Below, piece after piece: positions 16,295-25,580 of a stretch of 38,542 nt of DNA. A program made the translations under genes and the position numbers. Within the stretch, counting starts at the first letter, position 1; each line of letters begins with the position of its first letter. This stretch comes from Oxalobacteraceae bacterium (lineage in GTDB: Bacteria; Pseudomonadota; Gammaproteobacteria; Burkholderiales; Burkholderiaceae_D), in assembly GCA_900299005.1 (NCBI GenBank), contig OMID01000062.1, forward strand, positions 1 through 38,542, written 5' to 3'. The notes beneath the pieces were generated by a model. It ran no database searches, was not told the origin of the DNA, and saw only the letters and a list, made by a program, of their open reading frames with translations.

Positions 16295-17677
16295 ATGAAT
16301 TTTCGCTTCGAATGGCTGGTGCTTGCCAGCTTGTTCAGTATGGCGTTCGCGCCTGCTTCAACGATGGCCGCTCCCGCTGCGCAGGAGTTCAGGCTGGGCA
16401 ATGGCATGCGCATTATTGTTCAGGAAGATCACCGGGCACCCACAGTAGCGCACATGGTCTGGTACCGGGCGGGTGCCTTGGACGAACAAAATGGCACTAC
16501 GGGTGTCGCCCATGTGCTTGAGCACATGATGTTCAAGGGAACGAAAACGCTCAAGCCCGGCGAATTCAGCGCAAAAGTCGCCGCGCTTGGGGGTCGCGAT
16601 AATGCATTCACGGGCAAGGACTACACTGCCTACTACCAGCAGGTTGAAAAATCCCGACTGGAGCAGGTGATGGCGCTCGAAGCCGACCGGATGCAGAACC
16701 TCACCATGGACAAGGAAGAATTCGCCAAAGAGATCCGGGTCGTGATGGAAGAGCGCCGGCTGCGCACGGAAGATCAGCCGCTGTCACTGTTGTACGAGGC
16801 CTTGTATGCAACGGCTTTTGTCGCCAGTCCCTATCGCAACCCGGTGGTGGGCTGGATGAATGACTTGCAGAACATGACAGCGGTGGATGCGCTGGAATGG
16901 TACCGGCGTTGGTATGCGCCGAATAATGCGACGATGGTTGTCACGGGTGATGTCGACGCCAAGCGCGTTCGTGATCTGGCAGAAAAATACTTCGGCAAAA
17001 TACCGCCCAAGACACTCCCCAAGACCAAGCCGCAGGCCGAGCCCATGCAGCTGGGCATGAAGCGGGTTGTCGTGAAGGCACCTGCAGAAAATCCTTACCT
17101 GGTGATGGCATGGAAAATGCCGAATCTTCGCGATGTAGAGAAAGATGATGATGTGCACGCAATTGACGTGCTGGCCGCTGTGCTCGACGGCTATGACAAT
17201 GCCCGTCTGCCAGCCAAGTTGGTGCGGACCGATCGCCTGGCTAATTCGGTCGATGCGAGCTTCGAGCCCGTCGCGCGCGGCCCGGTGATGTTCACGCTAT
17301 CCGGAGTGCCCTCCAAAGACACGACAGTCGAGCAGTTAGAGCAGGCATTGCGTGGCGAACTCACGCGCATTGCCACTGAGGGCGTATCACCCGAAGAGCT
17401 ACGGCGTGTCAAGTCGCAATTGATCGCCAGTCAGGTGTACAAGCGTGATTCCGTATTCGGACAGGCAATGGAGATCGGTTCGATGGAGATGGCTGGCATC
17501 TCCTTCCGGCAGATCGATCGCATCATCGACAAATTATCCGCAGTGACCCCTGAGCAGGTGAAGGCGGTCGCACAAAAATATTTTTCAGATGAGCAGTTGA
17601 CCATCGCCACGCTGCAACCGCTTCCCTTATCGGCACAGGCAGAGCGCAAGCCCTCAGCCGCTGGGCAGCGGCACTGA
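16295..17677 (+). CDS. M16 family zinc metallopeptidase, catalytic partner
   Basis: Insulinase/pitrilysin-type protein of 460 residues with a signal peptide (cut probably near residue 25), so periplasmic. The inverted zinc motif HVLEH (H73, E76, H77) is intact, and a third ligand Glu is in VVMEERRLR (E152 or E153). The C-terminal half is the second M16 domain. It is the first of a tandem M16 pair, next to ftsY, a common betaproteobacterial arrangement. Substrate unknown. TACAAT at 16222-16227 may be a -10 element, without a good -35. There is no strong ribosome binding site before the ATG. Confidence 0.92.
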   Translation: MNFRFEWLVLASLFSMAFAPASTMAAPAAQEFRLGNGMRIIVQEDHRAPTVAHMVWYRAGALDEQNGTTGVAHVLEHMMFKGTKTLKPGEFSAKVAALGGRDNAFTGKDYTAYYQQVEKSRLEQVMALEADRMQNLTMDKEEFAKEIRVVMEERRLRTEDQPLSLLYEALYATAFVASPYRNPVVGWMNDLQNMTAVDALEWYRRWYAPNNATMVVTGDVDAKRVRDLAEKYFGKIPPKTLPKTKPQAEPMQLGMKRVVVKAPAENPYLVMAWKMPNLRDVEKDDDVHAIDVLAAVLDGYDNARLPAKLVRTDRLANSVDASFEPVARGPVMFTLSGVPSKDTTVEQLEQALRGELTRIATEGVSPEELRRVKSQLIASQVYKRDSVFGQAMEIGSMEMAGISFRQIDRIIDKLSAVTPEQVKAVAQKYFSDEQLTIATLQPLPLSAQAERKPSAAGQRH

Positions 17678-17783
17678 GAACCATCGATCTCATTGGGGCG
17701 CTGGCGTCGTCGCCAATCGCTCGCCGTACGTCTGTCCCAGTCCCATCGAGTCATTAACAAGTGTCTTTTAGTGGAGTGATGTC

Positions 17784-19109
17784 ATGCTGAAAAAACTAGG
17801 GTTGATCGGCCTGCTCATGATTACCAGCAGTACGCACGCAGCGCTCAATATCCAGCACTGGACATTGTCTAATGGCGCGCGCGTCTATTTTGTTGAAAAC
17901 CACACCATTCCCATGCTGGACGTGAATGTGGATTTCGATGCGGGCAGCCGACGCGACCCCGCCGGCAAGGCAGGGTCGGCGTCGCTGACGAACGGCATGC
18001 TGGCGCGTGGCATTCGTGCGGTCAGTCGGCCGGATGGAAGCCAGGAGCCGGAACAGTCGGAAGCCGATATCTCCGATGCGCTGGCAGATGTCGCTGCCCA
18101 GCGTAATGGAGGCCCAGGTGTCGATCGATCCGGGATGGGCGTACGCACCTTATCGTCTGTTCCGGAGCGAGAACAGTCAATTCGCTTGCTTGCCCGACTG
18201 CTCGCGTATCCGAGTATGCCTGACGCCTTGCTGGCGCGCGACAAGGCGCGCACCATCGCATCGATCAGAGAATCGCTGACCAAACCCGAATACATCGCAG
18301 ATAAATCATTCTGGCGGCTGGCCTATGGGAGTCATCCGTATGGTACTGAGGCGACAGTTGAGACCATCGAGTCGATCACGCGTGACGATTTACTACAATT
18401 CCATCGGCTTCACTACGTGGCCAATCGCGCAGTGATCTCGATCATCGGCGACATCAACCGAGAGCAGGCGCAAGCCATCGCGACCGAACTTACGCGGGAT
18501 TTGCCACAGGGAGAACCACTGAGTCCGTTACCAGATGTCGTGCCACCGACCGGGACCGAGCAGCGCATACCGCATCCGGCATCGCAAGCACATATTCTGA
18601 TCGGTATGCCGGCGCTTTCCCGCGGTGATCCGGATTTTTTTGCCCTGACCGTGGGTAATTACATTCTGGGTGGTGGCGGATTTGTATCGCGCATTTCGAG
18701 AGAGGTAAGAGAGCAGCGTGGATTGGCGTACAGCTCCTACAGCTATTTCAGTCCGATGGCGCAAGCAGGGCCTTATCAGGCAGGACTGCAGACGCGCAAG
18801 GACCAGACGGACGAGGCGCTCAAGGTCGTGCGCGACACCATTGCAAGGTTTTTGCGCGAGGGCCCGACAGAAGCAGAACTGAAGGCCGCCAAGGATAATC
18901 TGATCGGCGGCTTTCCGCTGCGCATCGACAACAACCGCAAGATTCTCGACAACCTGGCGATGATTGGCTATCACCAGTTGCCACTCGATTATCTGGCTAC
19001 CTGGACGACACAGGTCAGCAAGGTCAGCATCGCCGACATCCGTTCAGCGTTCGCACGCAAGCTCGCGATGGATCACCTGGTGACAGTGATTGTTGGTCCG
19101 GAAAAATAA
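17784..19109 (+). CDS. M16 family peptidase-like protein without the zinc motif
   Basis: Second M16 protein, 441 residues, with a signal peptide ending in THA (about residue 19). Where active members have HxxEH it reads SASLTNGMLARG, so the zinc ligands are missing and it should be catalytically silent. The C-terminal M16 domain is well kept, including VREQRGLAYSSYSYFSP, the region that contributes substrate-binding residues in M16 heterodimers. The likely role is the non-catalytic half of a pair with the preceding peptidase, as in mitochondrial-processing-peptidase-like arrangements; this is inference. GGAG precedes the ATG. A 106-base gap separates the two genes. Confidence 0.9.
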   Translation: MLKKLGLIGLLMITSSTHAALNIQHWTLSNGARVYFVENHTIPMLDVNVDFDAGSRRDPAGKAGSASLTNGMLARGIRAVSRPDGSQEPEQSEADISDALADVAAQRNGGPGVDRSGMGVRTLSSVPEREQSIRLLARLLAYPSMPDALLARDKARTIASIRESLTKPEYIADKSFWRLAYGSHPYGTEATVETIESITRDDLLQFHRLHYVANRAVISIIGDINREQAQAIATELTRDLPQGEPLSPLPDVVPPTGTEQRIPHPASQAHILIGMPALSRGDPDFFALTVGNYILGGGGFVSRISREVREQRGLAYSSYSYFSPMAQAGPYQAGLQTRKDQTDEALKVVRDTIARFLREGPTEAELKAAKDNLIGGFPLRIDNNRKILDNLAMIGYHQLPLDYLATWTTQVSKVSIADIRSAFARKLAMDHLVTVIVGPEK

Positions 19110-19141
19110 GCTCGCCGCACAAGCACTATGAAGCGCCGACC

Positions 19142-19744
19142 ATGAACCCGCGCAGAGCGCCGCCTAGGCAGGTACGCATCATCGGTGGTCAGTGGAAGCG
19201 CACGCTTTTGCCGGTGGTCGATGCGGAAGGTCTGCGGCCCACGCCTGACCGCGTGCGCGAAACGGCGTTTAATTGGCTCGATCATCTGCTGGAGCGGGAC
19301 TGGAGCGGCCAGCGCTGTCTGGATTTGTTCGCCGGGAGCGGCGCACTGGGTTTCGAGGCGGCCAGTCGGGGTGCCGCCAGCGTGCTCATGGTGGAGGCGC
19401 TGCCCATCGCCTGCAAGGCACTGCAGGCCACGCGAGACAAGCTCGACGCCGCGCAAGTGGAGATCCGGCGGGCCGACGCCACGTCGTTGCTGTCATCCCT
19501 CTCTGGCCCCTATGAGTTGGTCTTTCTCGATCCGCCCTATGGCATGCAGTTGCTGCCCTCGCTGCTGCCATCGTGCCGACGCTTGCTGGCACCGGGTGGA
19601 CTGGTCTATGCTGAGTCCGATCAATCGTTTGCAGCTGGGACCGCCGATTGGCTCTCGGGCTGGAGCCCGGTCAGGCAGGGCAAAGCGGGTGCCGTGCATT
19701 TTGCGCTGCTAGCTCTGATGTCGCCGAATCCTTTTAGGGCATAA
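19142..19744 (+). CDS. rsmD: 16S rRNA (guanine(966)-N(2))-methyltransferase RsmD
   Basis: Rossmann-fold methyltransferase that modifies G966 of 16S rRNA. The 200-residue protein has the early motif RIIGGQWKR, then LRPTPDRVRETAFNWL, the SAM loop DLFAGSGALGFEA (from residue 61) and the catalytic motif DPPY (130-133). All are typical of RsmD. It follows the M16 pair by 32 bases and precedes coaD by 62 bases; rsmD-coaD is a widely conserved pair. Confidence 0.95.
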   Translation: MNPRRAPPRQVRIIGGQWKRTLLPVVDAEGLRPTPDRVRETAFNWLDHLLERDWSGQRCLDLFAGSGALGFEAASRGAASVLMVEALPIACKALQATRDKLDAAQVEIRRADATSLLSSLSGPYELVFLDPPYGMQLLPSLLPSCRRLLAPGGLVYAESDQSFAAGTADWLSGWSPVRQGKAGAVHFALLALMSPNPFRA

Positions 19745-19791
19745 TTCGCGTTCTCTATTCTGAGCGGCAATAAATTTGCCTGCAGACATAA

Positions 19792-20590
<799 letters not shown>

Positions 20591-20737
20591 ACCGCTTATC
20601 CCCCCTTACTCAAAACCTGTTGCCAGTTCGCACACGCTAGCCTGGAACCTTCGCTGCTGGCATGGGTCAGTCCGTAGGCAGCCCGCGTTTGACACACCGG
20701 CTTTCTTTTGTCGGCATCAAAAGATGAATGGCGGCAG

Positions 20738-23188
20738 ATGATGGCAGTACTGAAGGGTGGGTCGTGGATGATAAATCCGCTCAGTCTGATTGATTTTGTG
20801 TTGCCACATGGTCTCGTGATCAGTGCGCACGAGTTATTTGCCTTGTTAAGCTCGCGATGGATCAAGCTCGCCTATCCTGCAGAACATGAATCAGCCAGCC
20901 GGCAGTGGCAGGAGGAGATTCTCCATCGGCGCTTGGTTGCGATAGCGCTGAGCTTGGGTGACTTATCCCTCGTGGAACGACAAGAGGCACTCGCATGCTG
21001 GCGCAAGCAGTGTCTGGACATCCGAGATTTTTGGGGTATTCAAGAGGCCTGGCCAGAGAAGTGGGTTGATTTTCCGGTTCTGGAGATGAATCAAGCGATC
21101 AAGGGTCGACTGATCAGCTTGGTGATGGCGGGGAATCCGGCCTATACGCACGAGGATGCGGCCATGCGCCGAGGCGGGCTGGCGCTGGCGAGCGTGATGC
21201 CGTCGGCAAGACGGCTGAACTGGCTCTGGGAGATCTCAAGGACCGATGAAATTGCCACGATAGCGGGACGAGCCACCTCTTTGGACAATGGGCCTTGGCA
21301 GCGCTTGCTGGGTGTCGATCGCATGAACGCCGTCGAGCCGACATGCGGCAATTTGCGCGGTCACTCCGCAACAACCGACCACTTCGGCGGCGGGGTTGTC
21401 GTGAACGAGCATGGTTGTTCATTCGCGGACTTGTTGAAGGTCCGTGACATTGAGGCGCGGCGACAGCCGGAATCCGGTCGTCAAAGCGCTGAGCGATGTA
21501 TGCGACTGGCGGTAGATATTGCCCACCTTGGCTCATGGGAATGGTACGTGGCAGAGGGTACAGTTTATTTTTCATCACAGTGGAAGCGCTTGCTGGGCTA
21601 TGGCGAGAATGAATTGCCCAATCATTTGGGAGTATGGGAGGACCGACTGCATCCTGCCGACCGAGAGGGTGCTTTATCCGGACTGATAAGCTATGCAAAA
21701 CATCCCGAAGGCAGCTTTCAAACCGAGTATCGGATGCGACACCGCGATGGCGACTATCGCTGGGTCATGTCACGGGCCATCGCAGAAATCGACGACAAAG
21801 GGAATGTGTGCTGTCTGGTTGGCACCATGATCGATGTCACACAACAAAAAATCGAAGAACAGCGGATACGCGAAGCCGCCCAGCACTGTCCGCTGACGGG
21901 GCTGCCCAACCGCGCACTCATTTTTGAATATGCAAACCACCTGCTGGCTGCTGCCAGCCGCAAGCACAGCCGGGGTGCTTTCCTGTTCATCGATTTGGAT
22001 CACTTCAAGCCAGTCAATGACCTGCATGGACACGATATTGGGGATCGCTTGCTCAAGGAGGTGGCGCAGCGTCTCGTCAGTTGTGTGCGCCAGGAAGACT
22101 TGGTGGGCCGATTGGGTGGTGATGAATTCGTGATCGTACTTCCTTATCTGGGTAAGGGACATACGGCGTCGACCGTGGCGCGGCATGTCATTGATGCATT
22201 GACACAGCCATTTCATATCAGCGGCCTGGAATTATCAGTCTCGGCCTCCATAGGCATCAGTTTTTATCCTGTGCATGGCACCGATGTTGACACGCTGCTG
22301 CATCGTGCTGATCTTGCCATGTACCGGGCAAAGGAATCCGGTGGAGGAGGCTATCAGGCATACACCGCTGAGCTTCGCCATCGGGTAGATGCTTCTGCAT
22401 CCATGGAGGCACAGATACGCCGAGGGCTGGCCGAGCACCTCTTCGCCCTGTATTACCAGCCAGTGATGAATATCAAAGATCACAGTCTTGCTGGTGTCGA
22501 AGCATTGCTGCGTCTGCCGTCAGCTCATGGCGCCATGATCGAGCCTGCAACGTTCATTCCGGTCGCTGAAGCGACAGGCATGATCGTACAGCTGGGCGAT
22601 TGGGTTGCCGAGGAAGTGTGTCGCCAGTTCATTGACTGGCGCGAGAAAGGCATGCCGCCGATTCGGATCGCGATGAACATCTCGACGCTGCAGTTCCGTC
22701 AGCGCGGTTTTGCCAGGCGCTTGCTAAACATTATCCAAGGGCACGGCGTGGATCCCGCTTGCCTCCAGATCGAGCTCACCGAGAGTTCACTCGCCGAGTG
22801 CGTTGGCGAAGCGATGGAAACACTCACCGAGCTTCATACGTCTGGCATACAGATAGCACTAGACGATCTGGGCATGGGCTACTCAAGCCTGAATCTGATC
22901 TGCCATCTACCCCTGGACAAACTGAAAGTTGATCGTGCCTTCGTCAGCGCCTTACATCAGGATCAGGCCAGCAAGGCCATCGCAGAGGTCATAATCGCCA
23001 TGGGCAAGGCGTTGGGATTGGCAATCGTCGGTGAAGGCGTCGATTCAGAACAGACCCTTGGGTATTTACGCCGTCAGGGCTGCCAGCAGGTGCAGGGGAA
23101 TTTTCTTGCCGAGCCAATGCCGCCGGCTGATTTTTTGAAATGGTATGACCAGTATTCGCAAGCAAGGTCTTCACAGCCATTGCATTGA
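20738..23188 (+). CDS. PAS-GGDEF-EAL protein with unrecognised N-terminal region
   Basis: An 816-residue cyclic-di-GMP enzyme. Residues 1 to about 245 match nothing I recognise and show no signal peptide or clear membrane helix, so it looks cytoplasmic. A PAS fold follows (about 255-370, with LGSWEWYVAEG and YRWVMSRAIAE). The diguanylate cyclase domain has an intact GGDEF (460-464) and an inhibitory I-site RQED exactly five residues before it. The phosphodiesterase domain has EAL (588-590), MNIS, IELTES, DDLG (709-712), LKVD, GEGV and QGNF, so both activities could work. The ATG at 20738 is chosen; TTG at 20708 and ATG at 20768 are alternatives. A TTGACA at 20689-20694 may be a -35 box. Confidence 0.9.
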   Translation: MMAVLKGGSWMINPLSLIDFVLPHGLVISAHELFALLSSRWIKLAYPAEHESASRQWQEEILHRRLVAIALSLGDLSLVERQEALACWRKQCLDIRDFWGIQEAWPEKWVDFPVLEMNQAIKGRLISLVMAGNPAYTHEDAAMRRGGLALASVMPSARRLNWLWEISRTDEIATIAGRATSLDNGPWQRLLGVDRMNAVEPTCGNLRGHSATTDHFGGGVVVNEHGCSFADLLKVRDIEARRQPESGRQSAERCMRLAVDIAHLGSWEWYVAEGTVYFSSQWKRLLGYGENELPNHLGVWEDRLHPADREGALSGLISYAKHPEGSFQTEYRMRHRDGDYRWVMSRAIAEIDDKGNVCCLVGTMIDVTQQKIEEQRIREAAQHCPLTGLPNRALIFEYANHLLAAASRKHSRGAFLFIDLDHFKPVNDLHGHDIGDRLLKEVAQRLVSCVRQEDLVGRLGGDEFVIVLPYLGKGHTASTVARHVIDALTQPFHISGLELSVSASIGISFYPVHGTDVDTLLHRADLAMYRAKESGGGGYQAYTAELRHRVDASASMEAQIRRGLAEHLFALYYQPVMNIKDHSLAGVEALLRLPSAHGAMIEPATFIPVAEATGMIVQLGDWVAEEVCRQFIDWREKGMPPIRIAMNISTLQFRQRGFARRLLNIIQGHGVDPACLQIELTESSLAECVGEAMETLTELHTSGIQIALDDLGMGYSSLNLICHLPLDKLKVDRAFVSALHQDQASKAIAEVIIAMGKALGLAIVGEGVDSEQTLGYLRRQGCQQVQGNFLAEPMPPADFLKWYDQYSQARSSQPLH

Positions 23189-23230
23189 AACAGATACACA
23201 GAGGCCACCGGCTCTCGTAGCCAAACCCGC

Positions 23231-23377
23231 TTAGACCTTAAACCGCAAATGCAGGCCTGAGAGCTTGTTTTCATTAGGCATAGCGTGAATTGGCTTGCCG
23301 AGGTTCTCAAACTCAGTCAGCTCAAACTTGACTCCGGGCTCTTTGAAAATGCGGTCGATGAGTTCTTTGGTGTTCAT
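23231..23377 (-). CDS. Short hypothetical protein downstream of fic
   Basis: A 48-residue frame starting MNTKELIDRIFKEPG, seven bases after the fic stop on the same strand. I do not recognise the family. It reads like natural protein (balanced composition, predicted N-terminal helix) and may be the start of a longer protein cut short by a deletion, since this patch also contains a broken integrase. There is no ribosome binding site of note; translation could be coupled to fic. Confidence 0.4.
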   Translation of the reverse strand: MNTKELIDRIFKEPGVKFELTEFENLGKPIHAMPNENKLSGLHLRFKV

Positions 23378-23384
23378 GTGGAAA

Positions 23385-24491
23385 TCATTCGTAGGTACTA
23401 ACCGTGTTGTCATCCCGTGTTAGCAATTTCAGCAGCTTGGGATGAATAAATAATTTTTCTCTTCCAACAGCCCTTTCTTCCAGCACCCCAATTTCAACTA
23501 ACTGTTTGAGGTAACGCGAGGCAGCCTGCCTGCCGGCGATATTTTTCTCGACCAGATTCTGGATACGGCAGTAAGGCAGATCGAAAATCAGATCAACCAA
23601 CTCGCGGGTATAAATTTTCGGCGCCGCCTGCTTCACATGGGCAGCAGTCAGCGACGACAGCTCGCGAATCGCTGCAATCTTGGCCGTCGTCCAGCGTGCG
23701 GTATCTTCCACGGCCTGTAGCAGATAGAGAATCCATGATTCCCATGCTTGGTTGTGCGTCACGTCGAGCAACAGTCGGTAATACTCAGCTTTGTGCCGGA
23801 TGATGTAGCGGCTGAGATAAAGAATCGGTAGCGTCAGCAATTCCTCCTGAATCAGGAATAAGCTGTTCAGGACGCGTCCGGTACGCCCGTTGCCATCGGT
23901 GAAAGGATGAATCGCCTCGAACTGGTAATGCCCGACCGCCATGCGGATCAAAGGATCGACATCACGCGCCTCATGAAGATAGTGCTCCCAGTTCGCCAGT
24001 TTTGATCGCAGCAAATCCTCGCCGACCGGTGGGGTATAGATCACTTCGCCGGTGGCCTGATTGGCAAGCGCGGTACCGGGTACGCGTCGCACCTGCATTT
24101 CAGTACCCTTGATGCGTGTGCAAACCTGCTCTGCAGTGCGGGTGTTCAATGGAACCTGCTTGAGAGCACGGAATCCTTCCAGCAGTGCGCTACTGTGGCG
24201 CAGTGCTTCGCGGGTTGCTGGGTCGGCATGCTCGTCGGCACTCTGATACTGAAATAACCGGTCGGTGGTGGTGACAATGTTCTCTATTTCCGAACTGGCC
24301 TGCGCTTCCAGCAATGGCAGCGCATTGATGAGCACCCCTTGGTTGGGGATCAGTTCGGCGGCCTGCTTGAGTTCGGCCAAGGCGGCGCGTGCGGTGATGC
24401 ACTGCTTGAGTACCGGGCGCGTTTCTACCTCTGCGGCAGGCGGCAGGAGGGGCAGATCGTTGTAGGGTTGGTCTGGGCGCCAAGTGGTCAT
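23385..24491 (-). CDS. Fic family protein (class II, with C-terminal winged helix)
   Basis: Fic-domain protein of 368 residues. The active-site motif HPFTDGNGRTGR (residues 195-206) is complete, so AMP transfer to a target hydroxyl is expected by family knowledge. The inhibitory motif SSEIEN (S66...E70-N71) lies N-terminal to the Fic core, making this class II, in which the inhibitory helix is in the same chain. The N-terminus MTTWRPDQPYNDLPLLPP is typical of stand-alone Fic/DUF4172-like chromosomal proteins. The C-terminal about 90 residues look like a winged helix (REKLFIHPKLLKLL at the end). Targets unknown. A good promoter and a long palindrome lie upstream. There is no antitoxin gene beside it. 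Confidence 0.93.
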   Translation of the reverse strand: MTTWRPDQPYNDLPLLPPAAEVETRPVLKQCITARAALAELKQAAELIPNQGVLINALPLLEAQASSEIENIVTTTDRLFQYQSADEHADPATREALRHSSALLEGFRALKQVPLNTRTAEQVCTRIKGTEMQVRRVPGTALANQATGEVIYTPPVGEDLLRSKLANWEHYLHEARDVDPLIRMAVGHYQFEAIHPFTDGNGRTGRVLNSLFLIQEELLTLPILYLSRYIIRHKAEYYRLLLDVTHNQAWESWILYLLQAVEDTARWTTAKIAAIRELSSLTAAHVKQAAPKIYTRELVDLIFDLPYCRIQNLVEKNIAGRQAASRYLKQLVEIGVLEERAVGREKLFIHPKLLKLLTRDDNTVSTYE

Positions 24492-24524
24492 GATTTGATT
24501 TTTCTAGTTTTGCGACACGTTCCC

Positions 24525-24553
24525 AGTGTATGTCGCTGGCGACGACAGGTCAA
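24525..24553 (-). promoter_or_regulatory. Sigma-70-type promoter of fic
   Basis: On the minus strand TTGACC (24553-24548) and TACACT (24530-24525) are 17 bases apart. The spacer itself holds TGTCG...CGACA, a small inverted repeat. Transcription would start near 24518, about 27 bases before the fic ATG. Confidence 0.6.
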
Positions 24554-24557
24554 TCAA

Positions 24558-24590
24558 ATATGTTGCGATTTCATAGAAATCGCAACATAT
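24558..24590. repeat. 15-bp perfect palindrome with 3-base centre upstream of fic
   Basis: ATATGTTGCGATTTC (24558-24572), ATA, and the exact reverse complement (24576-24590). It ends four bases before the -35 box of fic, a common position for a regulator. It could bind the Fic winged helix or another factor. Alternatively it is a terminator-like stem for the broken integrase, but only three T follow. Thirty of 33 bases are in the repeat, so chance is very unlikely. Confidence 0.85.
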
Positions 24591-24616
24591 CCAATCCACC
24601 AATCGCCACCCCTACA

Positions 24617-25478
24617 TTAAGCGGCAGCTTCGGCTGGCTTGATCGAGACGATGTTGCTTGCGCCGTTCTGCCATTGATCCAGCAGATCAGCCCAATGCTG
24701 CATCAGCTTGGCTCGATCTTTAAGGTAGTCGGCGTGGTTGTAGGTGCGACTGACCGAGTTCGGTTCGGTATGGGCAAGCTGACGCTCGATCCAGTCCGGT
24801 GAAAATCCCATTTCATTGAGGCGGGTGCTGCCGGTTGTCCGTGTGGCATGCGGGCTGAACTTGCCTGACCACCCCAAGATATTCAGCATCTGCCTGAATG
24901 AAGCGGTGACCATCGACACCCCGACGCAATTGCCCAATCTCGGTTGAGGTCAATGCGCGCTTGTGCTGTGTCTTGTTTTTCGGCAAGGCTTCACGCCACT
25001 GATGAACCGGGTTGGCATCTACTCGGAAGGTTTCAGCTGCCAGTTCGAAGATGCCAAATAGCGTTCGTTTGGCCTCCGCCATCACGGACGGGCCATTTTG
25101 TCGGCGGCCTTCTTGAAAATGTTCAGAATGACTGGCGGCGAAATGTCCTTGACGGGCAAATCTCCAATGGTTGGAAACACCACCCGCTTCAGCATGTCCA
25201 GCCAACGTTTCTTGGTGACCTCTTCCCAGTCTTTGAGTGCAAGCCACTCTTTGGCGATGGCCTCGAAGGTATTTGCCTGCTCATGAACAGACTTAACCCG
25301 ATCAATTTTCTTTTGTTGGGCCGGGTGAATCCCTTTTTTAACCAGTTTGCGGGCAGCCTCTGCCAACTCCCTTGCGTCTTTCAGGGGGAGATCAGGATAG
25401 CCGCCCATCGCATAGCGATTTTCTTTGCCGTCCAGCCGGTATTTCCAGCGCCAGAGTTTGGAACCTCCGGGCAGATGT
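24617..25478 (-). pseudogene. Broken P4-type tyrosine recombinase (integrase)
   Basis: Remnant of a phage/island integrase read in at least three pieces. Piece 1 (25478-25082) holds the N-terminal arm and core-binding part (KLWRWKYRLDGKENRYAMGG, then ARELAEAARKLVKKGIHP) but lacks the first 25 or so residues, with an in-frame stop just upstream. A frameshift near 25085 moves the frame to piece 2 (AEAKRTLFGIFELAAETFRVDANPV, cut here in description; to RALTSTEIGQLRRGVDG, about 24910). The catalytic core between that point and piece 3 is missing, roughly 100-150 residues. Piece 3 (to 24617) has the C-terminal HATR, ERQLAH and RTYNHADYL boxes with the nucleophile Tyr. The protein cannot be functional. 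It marks an old integration event. Confidence 0.85.
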
Positions 25479-25580
25479 CAATGAACAGTGACGAACATCG
25501 GCGATCTTAGAAATCATTATTTTCAGTGTGTTAGCGACCAACAAAAACACCCGCGAATACCCAAAAACAATCATTCCAGC

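Noticed and set aside
24558-24590. Palindrome as a CRISPR-like repeat
   Set aside because: It occurs only once and there are no spacers or cas genes; no CRISPR array was seen anywhere in the window.
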